A stretch of DNA of 39,075 bases from Leptospiraceae bacterium (GTDB lineage: Bacteria; Spirochaetota; Leptospiria; Leptospirales; Leptospiraceae), in contig CANGZW010000020.1 in assembly GCA_947458405.1 (NCBI GenBank), positions 1 through 39,075 on the forward strand, read 5' to 3'. Below the pieces are notes generated by a model. The model had not been told where the DNA came from. It was given only the letters and a program-made list of their open reading frames with translations, and ran no database searches. Positions 1 through 9,500 of the stretch are shown here, in pieces. How positions within the stretch are numbered: position 1 is the stretch's first letter; each line of letters begins with the position of its first letter. The position numbers were made by a program, and so were the translations under genes.

Positions 1-674
1 ACAAAATTCTTGGTAAACCATTTTGGTAACCAGGGTTGCATTACATCAGCTGAAGGTACGCCAAAAAAAGTTTTTGGTATTATCCATCTTCCTGACCGCA
101 TTGATATATGACTTTCTTCCGAAATTTCTCCCGCATCTACGGCAATATCAAATGCCGAATTTCCCCCTCCCACAACTAAAATTCGTTTTCCCCTAATACT
201 TTCGGGTGTTTTGTAATCTTTGGAGTGTAAGATTTCCCCTGAAAAATTTCCTTTTAATTGGGGATATCTTGTATGCCAGTGGTGACCATTTGCTATAATT
301 ACTGAATGATAATCCAATACACCCTTCCCTTCAATTTCTAATTGCCAATTATCTCGATTTTGTACTACATTTAAAATATTGGAATTAAATTGAATCTCTG
401 ATTCCAGGTTAAATTTTTTAGCATAGGATTTTAAATAAGTAAACATTTGATTTGCTTTAGGGAAATCAGGATAAGAATCCGGCATGGGATATTCCAGATA
501 CTGGGTTGTTTTTTTAGAGGAAATAATATGAACATTTTCATAAACACCATACTTCCAGTTCCCACCCAGCTCTGGCATTTTTTCAAAATGATCGTATGCT
601 ATGTTTCTTTCCCTTAGAGCCCTGGCCATACCCAAGCCCGAGATCCCCGCTCCTATTAATGCCACTTTTTTCAT
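1..674 (-). CDS. Flavin-containing monooxygenase, C-terminus cut off by window edge
   Basis: The first 224 residues of an FAD- and NADPH-dependent monooxygenase of the FMO/Baeyer-Villiger type are present; the C-terminus lies beyond position 1. The FAD-binding Rossmann motif GAGISG starts about residue 8, followed by ELGGNWKYG, as in FMOs. The family fingerprint (FxGxxxHxxxY) is seen as FSGEILHSKDY, and a second nucleotide-binding motif GGGNSAFD follows it for NADPH. The ATG at 674 has a strong ribosome site (GGAGG at 684-680). The gene is divergent from a TetR regulator and has its own promoter beside a palindromic operator, so that regulator very likely controls it. The substrate cannot be told from the sequence; FMOs oxidise N, S or carbonyl groups of small hydrophobic molecules. 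Confidence 0.9.
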   Translation of the reverse strand, partial: MKKVALIGAGISGLGMARALRERNIAYDHFEKMPELGGNWKYGVYENVHIISSKKTTQYLEYPMPDSYPDFPKANQMFTYLKSYAKKFNLESEIQFNSNILNVVQNRDNWQLEIEGKGVLDYHSVIIANGHHWHTRYPQLKGNFSGEILHSKDYKTPESIRGKRILVVGGGNSAFDIAVDAGEISEESHISMRSGRWIIPKTFFGVPSADVMQPWLPKWFTKNF

Positions 675-690
675 AGTCGCCTCCGTATTT

Positions 691-719
691 ATTATCGTAG
701 AACTTGAACAATGCGTCAA
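691..719 (-). promoter_or_regulatory. Promoter of the flavin monooxygenase gene
   Basis: On the minus strand a -35 box TTGACG (719-714) is followed after exactly 17 bases by a -10 box GATAAT (696-691), a near-consensus housekeeping promoter. Transcription would start about 684, very close to the ribosome site and ATG at 674, so the leader would be only about ten bases. The -35 box lies immediately next to the palindrome at 722-747. Confidence 0.65.
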
Positions 720-721
720 CT

Positions 722-747
722 AAAAAATGAACGACTCGTCATTTTTT
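722..747. promoter_or_regulatory. Palindromic operator, probably for the TetR regulator
   Basis: Nine-base inverted repeats AAAAAATGA (722-730) and TCATTTTTT (739-747) flank the core ACGACTCG. The inner part TGAACGACTCGTCA has the look of many TetR-family operators. It sits between two divergent genes and abuts the -35 box of the monooxygenase gene, so a bound repressor would block that promoter and could also control the regulator's own gene. Confidence 0.6.
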
Positions 748-807
748 TTGTTTTCAGGAATAAAAATAAATTTAAATCTGTGGAAGGGATTAGAAAGTTA
801 AGAAAAA

Positions 808-1419
808 ATGAGTAAACGAGAGGAAACAAAAAAGGAAAATAGAGCTAAAATTATGAGCTCTGCCCTGAGTGTATTCAGTGAAAAGGGGCTGGATGGGGCA
901 AATATCAGAGATATCATTCGGGAATCTGAGCTTTCACCCGGTACATTTTATAATTACTTTGAGAGCAAAGAAGAAGTTTATTATTCCTTGTTGGATGATA
1001 TAATTTTAACTATCAGAACTGAAGCTAGAAATAGTTGGAAAAAATCCTCCGAAGAAGGGGGAATGGATTCTATAGCACAATCTTTTGAGAGCTTTCTAAA
1101 TATATTTGTAACTCACCCCGAACTTTTAAAATTTTTTGAAAGAAATCAGCATCATGTTAGAGAACTGAGATACAATGGAAAATTGGATGGTATTCTTTTG
1201 GATCTAGAAAATGATTTTAATGAAGCCATTAAAAATGGAAGATTTCCGCCGTTTCCTGTAAAATTAATTACACTGACTCTTTTTGGAACGGTGTTCGAAA
1301 TTTTGGGAGAGATGGTAAGAAATCCTTATACATTTAATATAACCGAAACAGCCCAAAATTTATCCAATTTCTTCAGGGGTGGTGTATTACAAATGGGAAT
1401 TTTTAATAAGAAAAAGTAA
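808..1419 (+). CDS. TetR/AcrR-family transcriptional repressor
   Basis: This 203-residue protein has the length and layout of a TetR repressor. An N-terminal helix-turn-helix domain covers about residues 8-58, with the helix IRDIIRESELSPGTFYNYF, which is the TetR signature (xxGTFYxYFxSKEE). The rest is a helical ligand-binding domain typical of the family but too variable to name an effector. It is divergent from a flavin monooxygenase, with a palindrome between them, and the usual logic is that it represses both genes until it binds the monooxygenase substrate or a related molecule. The ribosome site before the ATG is weak (AGAAAG). A symmetric terminator follows. Confidence 0.92.
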   Translation: MSKREETKKENRAKIMSSALSVFSEKGLDGANIRDIIRESELSPGTFYNYFESKEEVYYSLLDDIILTIRTEARNSWKKSSEEGGMDSIAQSFESFLNIFVTHPELLKFFERNQHHVRELRYNGKLDGILLDLENDFNEAIKNGRFPPFPVKLITLTLFGTVFEILGEMVRNPYTFNITETAQNLSNFFRGGVLQMGIFNKKK

Positions 1420-1437
1420 TATAAAAAATTGCTGAAA

Positions 1438-1485
1438 TATAAAAATTAGAAAATACTTTCTATTCTCTAATTTTTATACTTTTTT
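1438..1485. terminator. Bidirectional terminator between convergent genes
   Basis: A 13-base perfect inverted repeat, TATAAAAATTAGA (1438-1450) and TCTAATTTTTATA (1466-1478), lies between the stop codons of the TetR gene and the helicase gene, which point at each other. The plus-strand copy is followed by a T-run. The stem is A+T-rich, which weakens it as an intrinsic terminator, but the position is as expected. Confidence 0.6.
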
Positions 1486-1489
1486 AGTG

Positions 1490-2848
1490 TTAGTTTTTTT
1501 CTTTAATTTCTTTGAAATTATATGGGAGTGATACACTTAATAGTGATGCAGCTAACTCATCAGGTGCAATTCCCCCTTCTGAAATTTTTTCAACTACCGA
1601 TCTATATAAATTCATTTCTTTGCCCTTAGAATGCTTTTCGAACATATTTTGAATTTGACGGATATAGGCTTCTTTCATATCTTTTGCCCCGGGGGCTTTT
1701 TTACGTTCGATTTTTGCATTGATATGATTTTCTATTCTTTGTAATTTTTTAACTTCTCCATTACTAGAAACAAAACTAAATGCAATACCGGATGCTCCTG
1801 CCCTTCCCGTTCTTCCTATTCTATGCACATAACTTTCAAAGTCTAGAGGAAGATCGTAATTAAATACGCCATCTATTTCATTGACATTAATTCCACGTGC
1901 TGCAACGTCTGTGGCTACCAAAACATTAATAGTACCTTTTCTAAATGCATCTAAAACCTGATTTCTTTGATTTTGATTGAGATCACCATGTATTGCACTT
2001 GAGGGTATTCCTAAATAAGATAGAGATTTTACAACATCATCGACTTTTCTTTTTGTATTGCAAAAAATTAATATTGATTTTAAATCGTAAAACATTTTTA
2101 TCAATTGAATGAGCCCTGATTTTTCGCTCTCCCGCACTTCATAATAAAACTGTTGAATGTTTGCGGCAGTCAACTCTGAACGGGTGATCTTTGCCATTGT
2201 AGGATTTCTTAAAAATCTATGGGCGATATCTAATATTGGTTTTGGCATGGTTGCTGAAAATAATACCGTCTGACGGTTTTCAGGCATCCAACTGAGTAAA
2301 TCTTCAATTTCATCCCTAAAACCCATATTTAGCATTTCATCTGCCTCATCTAAAACAGCTATTTTTATGGAGTCGAGTTTTAATATCTTTCTATCAAATA
2401 GATCCATCACTCTACCGGGAGTTCCCACCACGATGTTGATAGACCCTTTACGAAGAGCTAATATTTGTTTTTGAATGGGATCTCCTCCAAAAACGGGAAG
2501 AATATGAATGTGTTTTTTGTGACGGGAAAGTTTTCCCATTTCTACTGCCACCTGTAATGCCAATTCTCTGGTTGGGCATAGGATAATTCCTGAAATGGCT
2601 TTGTCTTTAGGAGTGATGGATTCTATCATGGGAATTCCAAAAGCCGCTGTTTTACCGGTACCTGTTTGAGCCTGGCCGACTAGATCTTCTCCCTTTAAAA
2701 GGGAAGGAATGGAAAGCTTTTGTATGGGTGTGGCTTCTTTAAAACCCATTTCTTCAATGGATTTGAGGATTTCTGGACTAATTGAAAAATCAGAAAATAG
2801 TGATGGATTCGCTTTGACTGCTACTGCTGTACTTGAATTTGTTTTCAA
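1490..2848 (-). CDS. DEAD-box ATP-dependent RNA helicase
   Basis: This 452-residue protein unwinds RNA duplexes using ATP. All helicase motifs are in order: Q motif (FKEATPIQ, about 36-43), I AQTGTGKT (60-67), Ia PTRELA (92-97), Ib TPGR (143-146), II DEAD (167-170), III SAT (198-200), IV IFCN (261-264), V around 312-320 and VI HRIGRTGR (342-349). After the core there is only a tail of about 90 residues without a recognisable RNA-binding domain, so it is closer to CshA/RhlE-type enzymes than to full-length DeaD or DbpA. The start is TTG at 2848: an in-frame TAA lies two codons upstream and GGAG (2861-2858) sits 9 bases before it. Roles in ribosome assembly or mRNA decay in the cold are usual for the family. 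Confidence 0.95.
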   Translation of the reverse strand: MKTNSSTAVAVKANPSLFSDFSISPEILKSIEEMGFKEATPIQKLSIPSLLKGEDLVGQAQTGTGKTAAFGIPMIESITPKDKAISGIILCPTRELALQVAVEMGKLSRHKKHIHILPVFGGDPIQKQILALRKGSINIVVGTPGRVMDLFDRKILKLDSIKIAVLDEADEMLNMGFRDEIEDLLSWMPENRQTVLFSATMPKPILDIAHRFLRNPTMAKITRSELTAANIQQFYYEVRESEKSGLIQLIKMFYDLKSILIFCNTKRKVDDVVKSLSYLGIPSSAIHGDLNQNQRNQVLDAFRKGTINVLVATDVAARGINVNEIDGVFNYDLPLDFESYVHRIGRTGRAGASGIAFSFVSSNGEVKKLQRIENHINAKIERKKAPGAKDMKEAYIRQIQNMFEKHSKGKEMNLYRSVVEKISEGGIAPDELAASLLSVSLPYNFKEIKEKN

Positions 2849-2860
2849 AATTTAATGCTC

Positions 2861-2877
2861 CGGGTTGACTTGACCCG
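2861..2877 (-). promoter_or_regulatory. Small hairpin at the helicase ribosome-binding site
   Basis: CGGGT (2861-2865) and ACCCG (2873-2877) can pair around a 7-base loop in the leader of the helicase mRNA. The arm nearest the gene shares its last base with the ribosome-binding GGAG (2861-2858). Such a stem could affect translation, perhaps with temperature. It is short and may be chance. Confidence 0.3.
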
Positions 2878-3069
2878 TTTTCGGTAAGAGGTGTATCGAG
2901 TTAGGGCTAAAATCTTTATATTTACAGCATTTTTTTAAAGGGGCCACAAGGCAAACCCTTTATTCTCGATATTCAAAGGTTAATCAATACTAAGATTAAG
3001 TACTACGAAAGAATTGAAGAAAAAATGTGCTTTTGTTAAAAAATAAAAATTTTGGCTTTTTTTGCAATA

Positions 3070-3089
3070 ATTCCAATTCAGATTGGAAT
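3070..3089 (+). promoter_or_regulatory. Inverted repeat upstream of recC
   Basis: ATTCCAAT-TCAG-ATTGGAAT is a perfect 8-base inverted repeat ending 25 bases before the TTG start of recC and 11 bases before its ribosome site (AGGAG, 3101-3105). It is either a regulator site in the recCBD promoter or a leader hairpin. It does not resemble the TTTG-N5-CAAA box reported for a Leptospira LexA. I could not place a convincing -35/-10 pair here. Confidence 0.4.
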
Positions 3090-3114
3090 ATTTAATATAT
3101 AGGAGCAATCAATC

Positions 3115-6100
3115 TTGAATTCATTACTTTTATCCCTATCCAGTGAAAATATGATAGATTCATTGATAAAAAATATTTATCAAGAAATATCATCCTCCGA
3201 AAACCTGCTTTATAAACCAATAGTTGTTTGCCCCAATGGAAATGTTAGAAATTATATTATTTTAAGAATTGCCGGTAACCAAAGTTATAAAATTGCCACA
3301 GGTATAGAATTTACCTCTATCGAAACCATTTTAAAGAAACTATTAAAGCCGGGTCAAAAATTAGTAGATGAGACTATCTTTGGACTCTATTCATTATTAG
3401 TTTTAAAATCACAACCTGAGAAATTTGAAAAAATATTTAGTATCTTTCAGAATTTTCAAAACGAAATATCTATACATAAGAGAATGGACCTGGCAATGGC
3501 CTTGGGTAGTCTAATTGTAAGATACCAAAAAGAATTGGGGGCTGATTGGCAAAATGTAATACAAAAAAATGACAATGAGTATAAAGATGAAGAAATCCTG
3601 TTATACGAAAAAATAAAAAAGTTACTTAAAACTAAAAAAATAAATTACTCTAATATTCTTGAAAAAAAAGAAAATGAAATAATTGATGAGTTTATTTTTT
3701 ATGAAGATTTTCCTAATCTTGTAAAATCTAATCTGAAAAAAATTTCACAACCCATTCATATCATTGGAGCTATCAATCCAATTTATATCCATTTGGAATC
3801 TTTGAAATACCTTGAATCAAATATTCATTTTTATCAACTTTTCCCCTATGGTTCTATCGAAAATAGTTGGAGTAAACCAATAATTTCAATATTGAATCAG
3901 CGTTTAAATTTTATTAATAATTTTTTTGATCTCACTCAAAATACCAAAATAAAAAAAGATAAACTGGAAATCACAAAAAATCTAGAAGTATTTCAATCGG
4001 ATTTAATCAGTAAAAATAAAAATTTACCTACCTTTGAAGACAATAGCTTACAGTTAATAATTGCTCCTTCAATTAAAAGAGAACTAGAATCTGTGCATGC
4101 TCATATACTTTCTAAATTAGAGATAGATAAAAACGTATCTCCAAATGATTTTTTAATATTAGTACCTAATTTAGCTTTGTACTCCAATGAAATATACTCT
4201 GTGTTTTCAAAATTAAATAGAATTAATCTCGATAATGGAGGGTATATAGATAAATATTTACCTTTTATTATCACAGATGAAGTAGCAGGAAAAGAATCCA
4301 CTTATATGTTAGCAATTAAAGATTTTTTTACTGTTGGTTTATCTGAATTTTTAAATCGAAGAAATATATTATCTCTACTTCGTCATACATCAATTCAAAT
4401 TGCATTGGGTTTTAATCAAGAGGATATAGTTGTAATTAGTGCTTGGTTTGATACTTATAATTTTTATTCGGAATTATCTCTTGACGAAAAAAATATATAT
4501 GAAAATGGAAAAAACCCTGAGATTAATAGAATGATATTTTCTTTTTCAGTTTTATTGAAAAGAATTAGAATGGGACTTTTTTTGCCAGTAAACAATCAGG
4601 AAATATTTGAAACAAAAGAAGGAATCAATTATCTTCCAATTTCCAATATAAATAGAGAGCATTTGTCAATTTTAGATAAACTCCTTGGAGCTCATGAAAA
4701 ATGGGAAAACTGGATGAATTTTTTGAAGTCACCATCTATAAAACTAGAAGAAATTCTCGATCATATTGAATTAAACTTAAAACCTAATTTTAGTGATTTT
4801 AGTGAAAATAGATCTTTTCTTAAATTAAAAAATAAATTATTACAAATTAATTCAATTTATAATGAAAACTTAAATGGAATAGAAATTTTAAAAATTATTG
4901 AAGATATAATAGGTGATGATAAGGAAACAAAAAGTGCAGTTTTAGAAAATGGTATTACAATTTCAGGAATTCAGCCCGTAAGACCAATCCCGTTTAAAAA
5001 TATATATATTTTGGGTTTAAATCAGGGAAATTTTGGAGTTAATCCTGAGAAATCGCCCTATGATCTATACTTGGAGTCTGAACACAATGAGGGTTTTCAA
5101 ATTTTAAAATCAGATGAAAATGCCAAACTAATGTTACTAGAAGCTATACTTTCTGCAAGGGATAATTTAGTGATGTCTTACGTAGTACAAGATTCATCCG
5201 ATGATATAAAAGAATTATTAAACTTTAGAATTGATTCAGATAATATAAATTATTTTAATTTGAAAAACATAAGTAATATTAAAGAACCGGAAATAAAAAA
5301 GATTTTCAATAAATTATTTTCAAAAACAGGAAATGTATTGGGTTCTTTGCTTGAAACTATTAAAGATTCTAAGATTAGTGTACCAATCACACCTATTCCT
5401 TTAAGTAAATACTCTAAATTTTATACAAACAAAGAGATCGTTTCTAATGGTGATTTTATTCAAATGAATTCCATAAAAGGTAATTTGGCTGTAGCATATT
5501 TACAGAGTAGTAAAGATAAAAATTCTAAATATAATGAAAAAGATATTTTTACGCTTTTATATACAAATAAAAATATAAAAAAGTCTAATATTAAAAATAT
5601 TGATGTATTACAAGATTTAAAAAAAGTTGATCTAAAAAAACTGGCTAATTTTATAATCAACCCATATGAGGATTTTTTAGATCGTATGAGAGGGATAGAA
5701 TTTGATCTATTGGTGGATCCCAGAAAAGAAAATGATCCCATTGAACTTGATAAAAAATCCCTAACTAAGAAATGTATTCCCTATTTTAAAGAATTTGGAA
5801 GTAATTTTTTGGACAAAATAAAGGAAGTAATACCAAAATGGAAAGCAAATGGTGAATTACCCCTAGGAAATTGGGAAATTGGAAATTCAGAAATTTTAAA
5901 TTTAATAGAAGAGACTTTTAGTGACCTAATGGAAAATATTAAAGAAGATAGAATAATTTATAGAATTAATGATTCTAAACTATATATTAATAATATAGAA
6001 AATTTGAAAACTACAGAACTTGATAATTATCCCCTACTTTCGCATCAATGGGAAGTTTATGGAGAGAAAATTATAATCTTTAAAACATATTCTGAAAACA

Positions 6101-6594
6101 GTTCAAAAAAGTATTCAAAACCTGAGTTATTGGCAAATGCAATGGCAATGTTTTTTTCAAAAAATACTGATATTAATTATAGTTATTATATAACCTACTT
6201 AGATAGTGATACTTTAAAACTAAAAAATTGGGAAAATATATTAATTATAAATGATATGAAAAAAGTAGAATTTTTAGAAATTTTTCATGAAGTATATCTT
6301 GAATATTTAAATGAAGCATTCCCGTATAACTTTGAAAGTATAGATTTTAAAAAATATGATGGAGATATTAATAATTTGGAGTATTACCTTAAGCCGTCCT
6401 CTGAATTCAAATCAAATGACGACTATGAGAAAAGGCAAAGAGATAGGCAAAGATCCATTCTTGGAAATCGAACACCAACCATAGGTATACCTAAAAAAGA
6501 CAAGGATAGGCTAATTAGACTCCTGAATTTACAAAAAAATATATTAGAGATTACAGGTATTACTTTGGAAACTAAAGAATCAAAAAAGGTATAA
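3115..6594 (+). CDS. recC: Exodeoxyribonuclease V gamma subunit RecC
   Basis: RecC is the subunit of RecBCD that recognises Chi and splits the strands at broken DNA ends. The 1159-residue length fits the family. The N-terminus shows the inactive helicase fold typical of RecC (VVCPNGNVRNYI in place of a Walker A). Around residues 620-655 the sequence QPVRPIPFKNIYILGLNQG matches the RecC signature (PMRSIPFRVVxLLGMNxG in E. coli). It heads a recC-recB-recD operon, with recB starting two bases after the stop. The start is TTG with AGGAG 9 bases upstream. The gene is very rich in A, with many Lys, Asn and Ile codons. Chi recognition in this lineage cannot be predicted from the sequence. Confidence 0.9.
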   Translation: MNSLLLSLSSENMIDSLIKNIYQEISSSENLLYKPIVVCPNGNVRNYIILRIAGNQSYKIATGIEFTSIETILKKLLKPGQKLVDETIFGLYSLLVLKSQPEKFEKIFSIFQNFQNEISIHKRMDLAMALGSLIVRYQKELGADWQNVIQKNDNEYKDEEILLYEKIKKLLKTKKINYSNILEKKENEIIDEFIFYEDFPNLVKSNLKKISQPIHIIGAINPIYIHLESLKYLESNIHFYQLFPYGSIENSWSKPIISILNQRLNFINNFFDLTQNTKIKKDKLEITKNLEVFQSDLISKNKNLPTFEDNSLQLIIAPSIKRELESVHAHILSKLEIDKNVSPNDFLILVPNLALYSNEIYSVFSKLNRINLDNGGYIDKYLPFIITDEVAGKESTYMLAIKDFFTVGLSEFLNRRNILSLLRHTSIQIALGFNQEDIVVISAWFDTYNFYSELSLDEKNIYENGKNPEINRMIFSFSVLLKRIRMGLFLPVNNQEIFETKEGINYLPISNINREHLSILDKLLGAHEKWENWMNFLKSPSIKLEEILDHIELNLKPNFSDFSENRSFLKLKNKLLQINSIYNENLNGIEILKIIEDIIGDDKETKSAVLENGITISGIQPVRPIPFKNIYILGLNQGNFGVNPEKSPYDLYLESEHNEGFQILKSDENAKLMLLEAILSARDNLVMSYVVQDSSDDIKELLNFRIDSDNINYFNLKNISNIKEPEIKKIFNKLFSKTGNVLGSLLETIKDSKISVPITPIPLSKYSKFYTNKEIVSNGDFIQMNSIKGNLAVAYLQSSKDKNSKYNEKDIFTLLYTNKNIKKSNIKNIDVLQDLKKVDLKKLANFIINPYEDFLDRMRGIEFDLLVDPRKENDPIELDKKSLTKKCIPYFKEFGSNFLDKIKEVIPKWKANGELPLGNWEIGNSEILNLIEETFSDLMENIKEDRIIYRINDSKLYINNIENLKTTELDNYPLLSHQWEVYGEKIIIFKTYSENSSKKYSKPELLANAMAMFFSKNTDINYSYYITYLDSDTLKLKNWENILIINDMKKVEFLEIFHEVYLEYLNEAFPYNFESIDFKKYDGDINNLEYYLKPSSEFKSNDDYEKRQRDRQRSILGNRTPTIGIPKKDKDRLIRLLNLQKNILEITGITLETKESKKV

Positions 6595-6596
6595 AT

Positions 6597-9500
6597 ATGA
6601 GTATATTAAACTATAATTTAGATAAAGATATTTTTATAGAAGCAAGTGCCGGTACGGGTAAAACTTTTTCTATTGAACATATTGTACTACGAATTCTTTT
6701 GGAAAAAAATATTAAATTAAAAGAGATTGTATTACTTACCTTTACAAAAAAGGCAGCAAATGACCTCAGGGCTAGGATCATAGGAAAGATTTCAAATCTT
6801 ATAGAGCGTTATGAGTCCAAAGAAAAAATAGATTTTAAAAAAGATTTTTTTTGTAATATAACCACATTGTCAAAAGATAAGGTAGAGTTTTTAAAAGAAC
6901 AAATCTTAAAACAAGATGAATCCATGATCGGTACGATTCATTCATTTTGTCAAAAGCTCATTTTGAAATATCCGGATGTGAGTAAAACAGGAACAAAGTT
7001 TAATTTTCAATCGAAAACAGAGTTTGCTAGAAAGTATGAGTCTCTAGTATTAAAATATTCAGTTTTAAATAAGTATAAATCAGAAGATATTATTCCTTTT
7101 TTAGATAAAGTATTTAAAAATAATATGTTGTATATCTATGACACTGCTATGCCTGACTTAAGTATTAATTATGAAGAGGAAGCAAAGAGTATTTATTTAA
7201 AAAATATTAATATAATTAAAATTAATGAATTTAAATTTACTGATATGGATTTTTATAATTTTATTGATGGTCGATCTAAAGATCCAATTAAAAAATTAAT
7301 ATTAAATATTAAAGAATTATTTCAATTCGATAACTTTGATTTTGATATTTTTTATAATAATCTTAAAATATTATCAAAATTAAATGATGTCATTGATAAA
7401 ATCTATCAGAGTGAATATCCTAAAGATTTAAAAGATTTAAGAGAAAAGAATAAAATAATTGAAAAAGTACCACCTATCGCTTATGAGTTAAAAGAAATTA
7501 TAATTAATATATTTAAAGATATTAAAACATTAAAAAAACATTATATTAAAATTAACTTAATAAAAATTAATCCTTTCATAGTAATTTCTAAATCTATAAA
7601 CCATTCTATGATTGAATCGGGTAACCTCCAATTAGATCATTTAATAACCTTAGTCCATGATTTTAGAAATGAATTTCACATTAAATTTAAAATGGAGTAC
7701 AAATACCTAATTGTCGATGAATTTCAGGATACAGACCATAAGCAATGGGAAATATTTTCATCTCTAGCCCGTGATACTGTAAGATTAATAGTAGTTGGAG
7801 ATCCCAAACAATCTATTTATAAATTTCGGGGGGCAGACATTGAAAATTATTCAAAAGCTAGAGAATCAAAAGAAAGAAAATGGATTATTCATACATTAGA
7901 AACCAATTTTAGATCTACCAAAATACTTGGTGACTTTTATAATTATGTTTTTAATAAAAATTGGTTTAATTTAGAAACATCTGTAAATTTTCCACTTACT
8001 AATATTGAATATAATGATATTAAATTTGATAAAAAAACACAAGGTACATTAGGATTTTTAGAATTTGAAGATAGTAAAAAATTTTATGAGTTCACAGCTA
8101 AGATAATCATAGAAAAGAATTTATTAAAAAATGGAACAGTTGCAATCCTAAGTAGAAGTAATTCTGAATTGAAAAAGGCTGGAGAAACCTTAACAGGATT
8201 TGGAATCCCCTGGAGATTTAAAGCAATCAATTGGAGTGAATCAAGAGAAGTATTGGAAACCATCTATTTAATTGATGGATTGATTGATATTGATAAGAGT
8301 CATAAGATTTGTCTTACAAGATTTTGGAAGACAGAGCCCGAACAAACTAACCTCTTAGTCAATGAAAAAGAAAAAATAAGGGAAGAAAATTGGTTTAATA
8401 ATTTAAAATATAAATCCTTAAATAAGGATTGGTCTGATTTCTTTTTTAAACTTTGCAATGAATCCTATTTATTAGAGAGATTAAAAAATGAATCAGACTC
8501 AGAAAGAGTTTTATATGATTTTCTAGAAATTTGGGAAATTATGGAATCCATAGCAATTGAAAGAAATTTTTCTTTGGTAGAACTTAGAAACTGGATAGAA
8601 GAAGAACAATATAATTTAGAATTATCTTCATATTCATCTGATGAAGAAAATTCTATTGAAATAGTAAATAAAAGAGAGGGAAAAAGTGTTGAACTTATCA
8701 CAATTCATAGCAGTAAGGGCTTAGAATTTGACAGTGTGTTTATTCCCCCAAGTAAAGAAAAAACTAAAATAGATGAAAATTGGGCATTAACCCATTTCTC
8801 ATATAAAAATGAAATATCCCCTCCTCTGACTCTCTGTAATTTAGATGATATAGATGTAAAACAACAAACTCTCTATGAAGAAAATTTAGAATTTAGACGT
8901 TTAAACTATGTTGCTTTAACTAGAGCTATAAATAATTTATATATAGGTATTACATATTCAGATAATAAAAATGGGAGATCTTATACTTTTCCTAATAACT
9001 TTTATGAAGAATATAAACGAAACCTAAATTTTCAATTGGATAATAATGAAAATAAGTTCAAATCTGAAATTGGAGATAATTATGAATATTATGATGATAA
9101 AATTAAGTTTAATAAAGATAAATATAAGTATAAAAATATTGATAAAGAAAGCATTGGATTGGATTTTAAAACGCCCGAAATTCAATCCTTTAAAAATAGG
9201 GGTTTTGTAAAAAAAAGTTTTACCAGTTTATCCAAAATTGGTGTGGAAATAGATAGCTTTGATGAAGAGATAGATTTAAAAATCGGTAATTCTATTGAAA
9301 TAAACAAGTTGATAGAAGAAGAAATTCAAGTTAAAATAGAAGAAGAGAAATTGATTTTATTTCCCAATTTAGATTCCATACGGGGTAAAAAATTTGGAAC
9401 AGTAGTACACTCATTATTTGAGGAGCTAGATTTTTCAGAAATAACAAGATATGATACCATTGATGATTTTAAGGATAAATCCAATGAATATTCAAATTTT

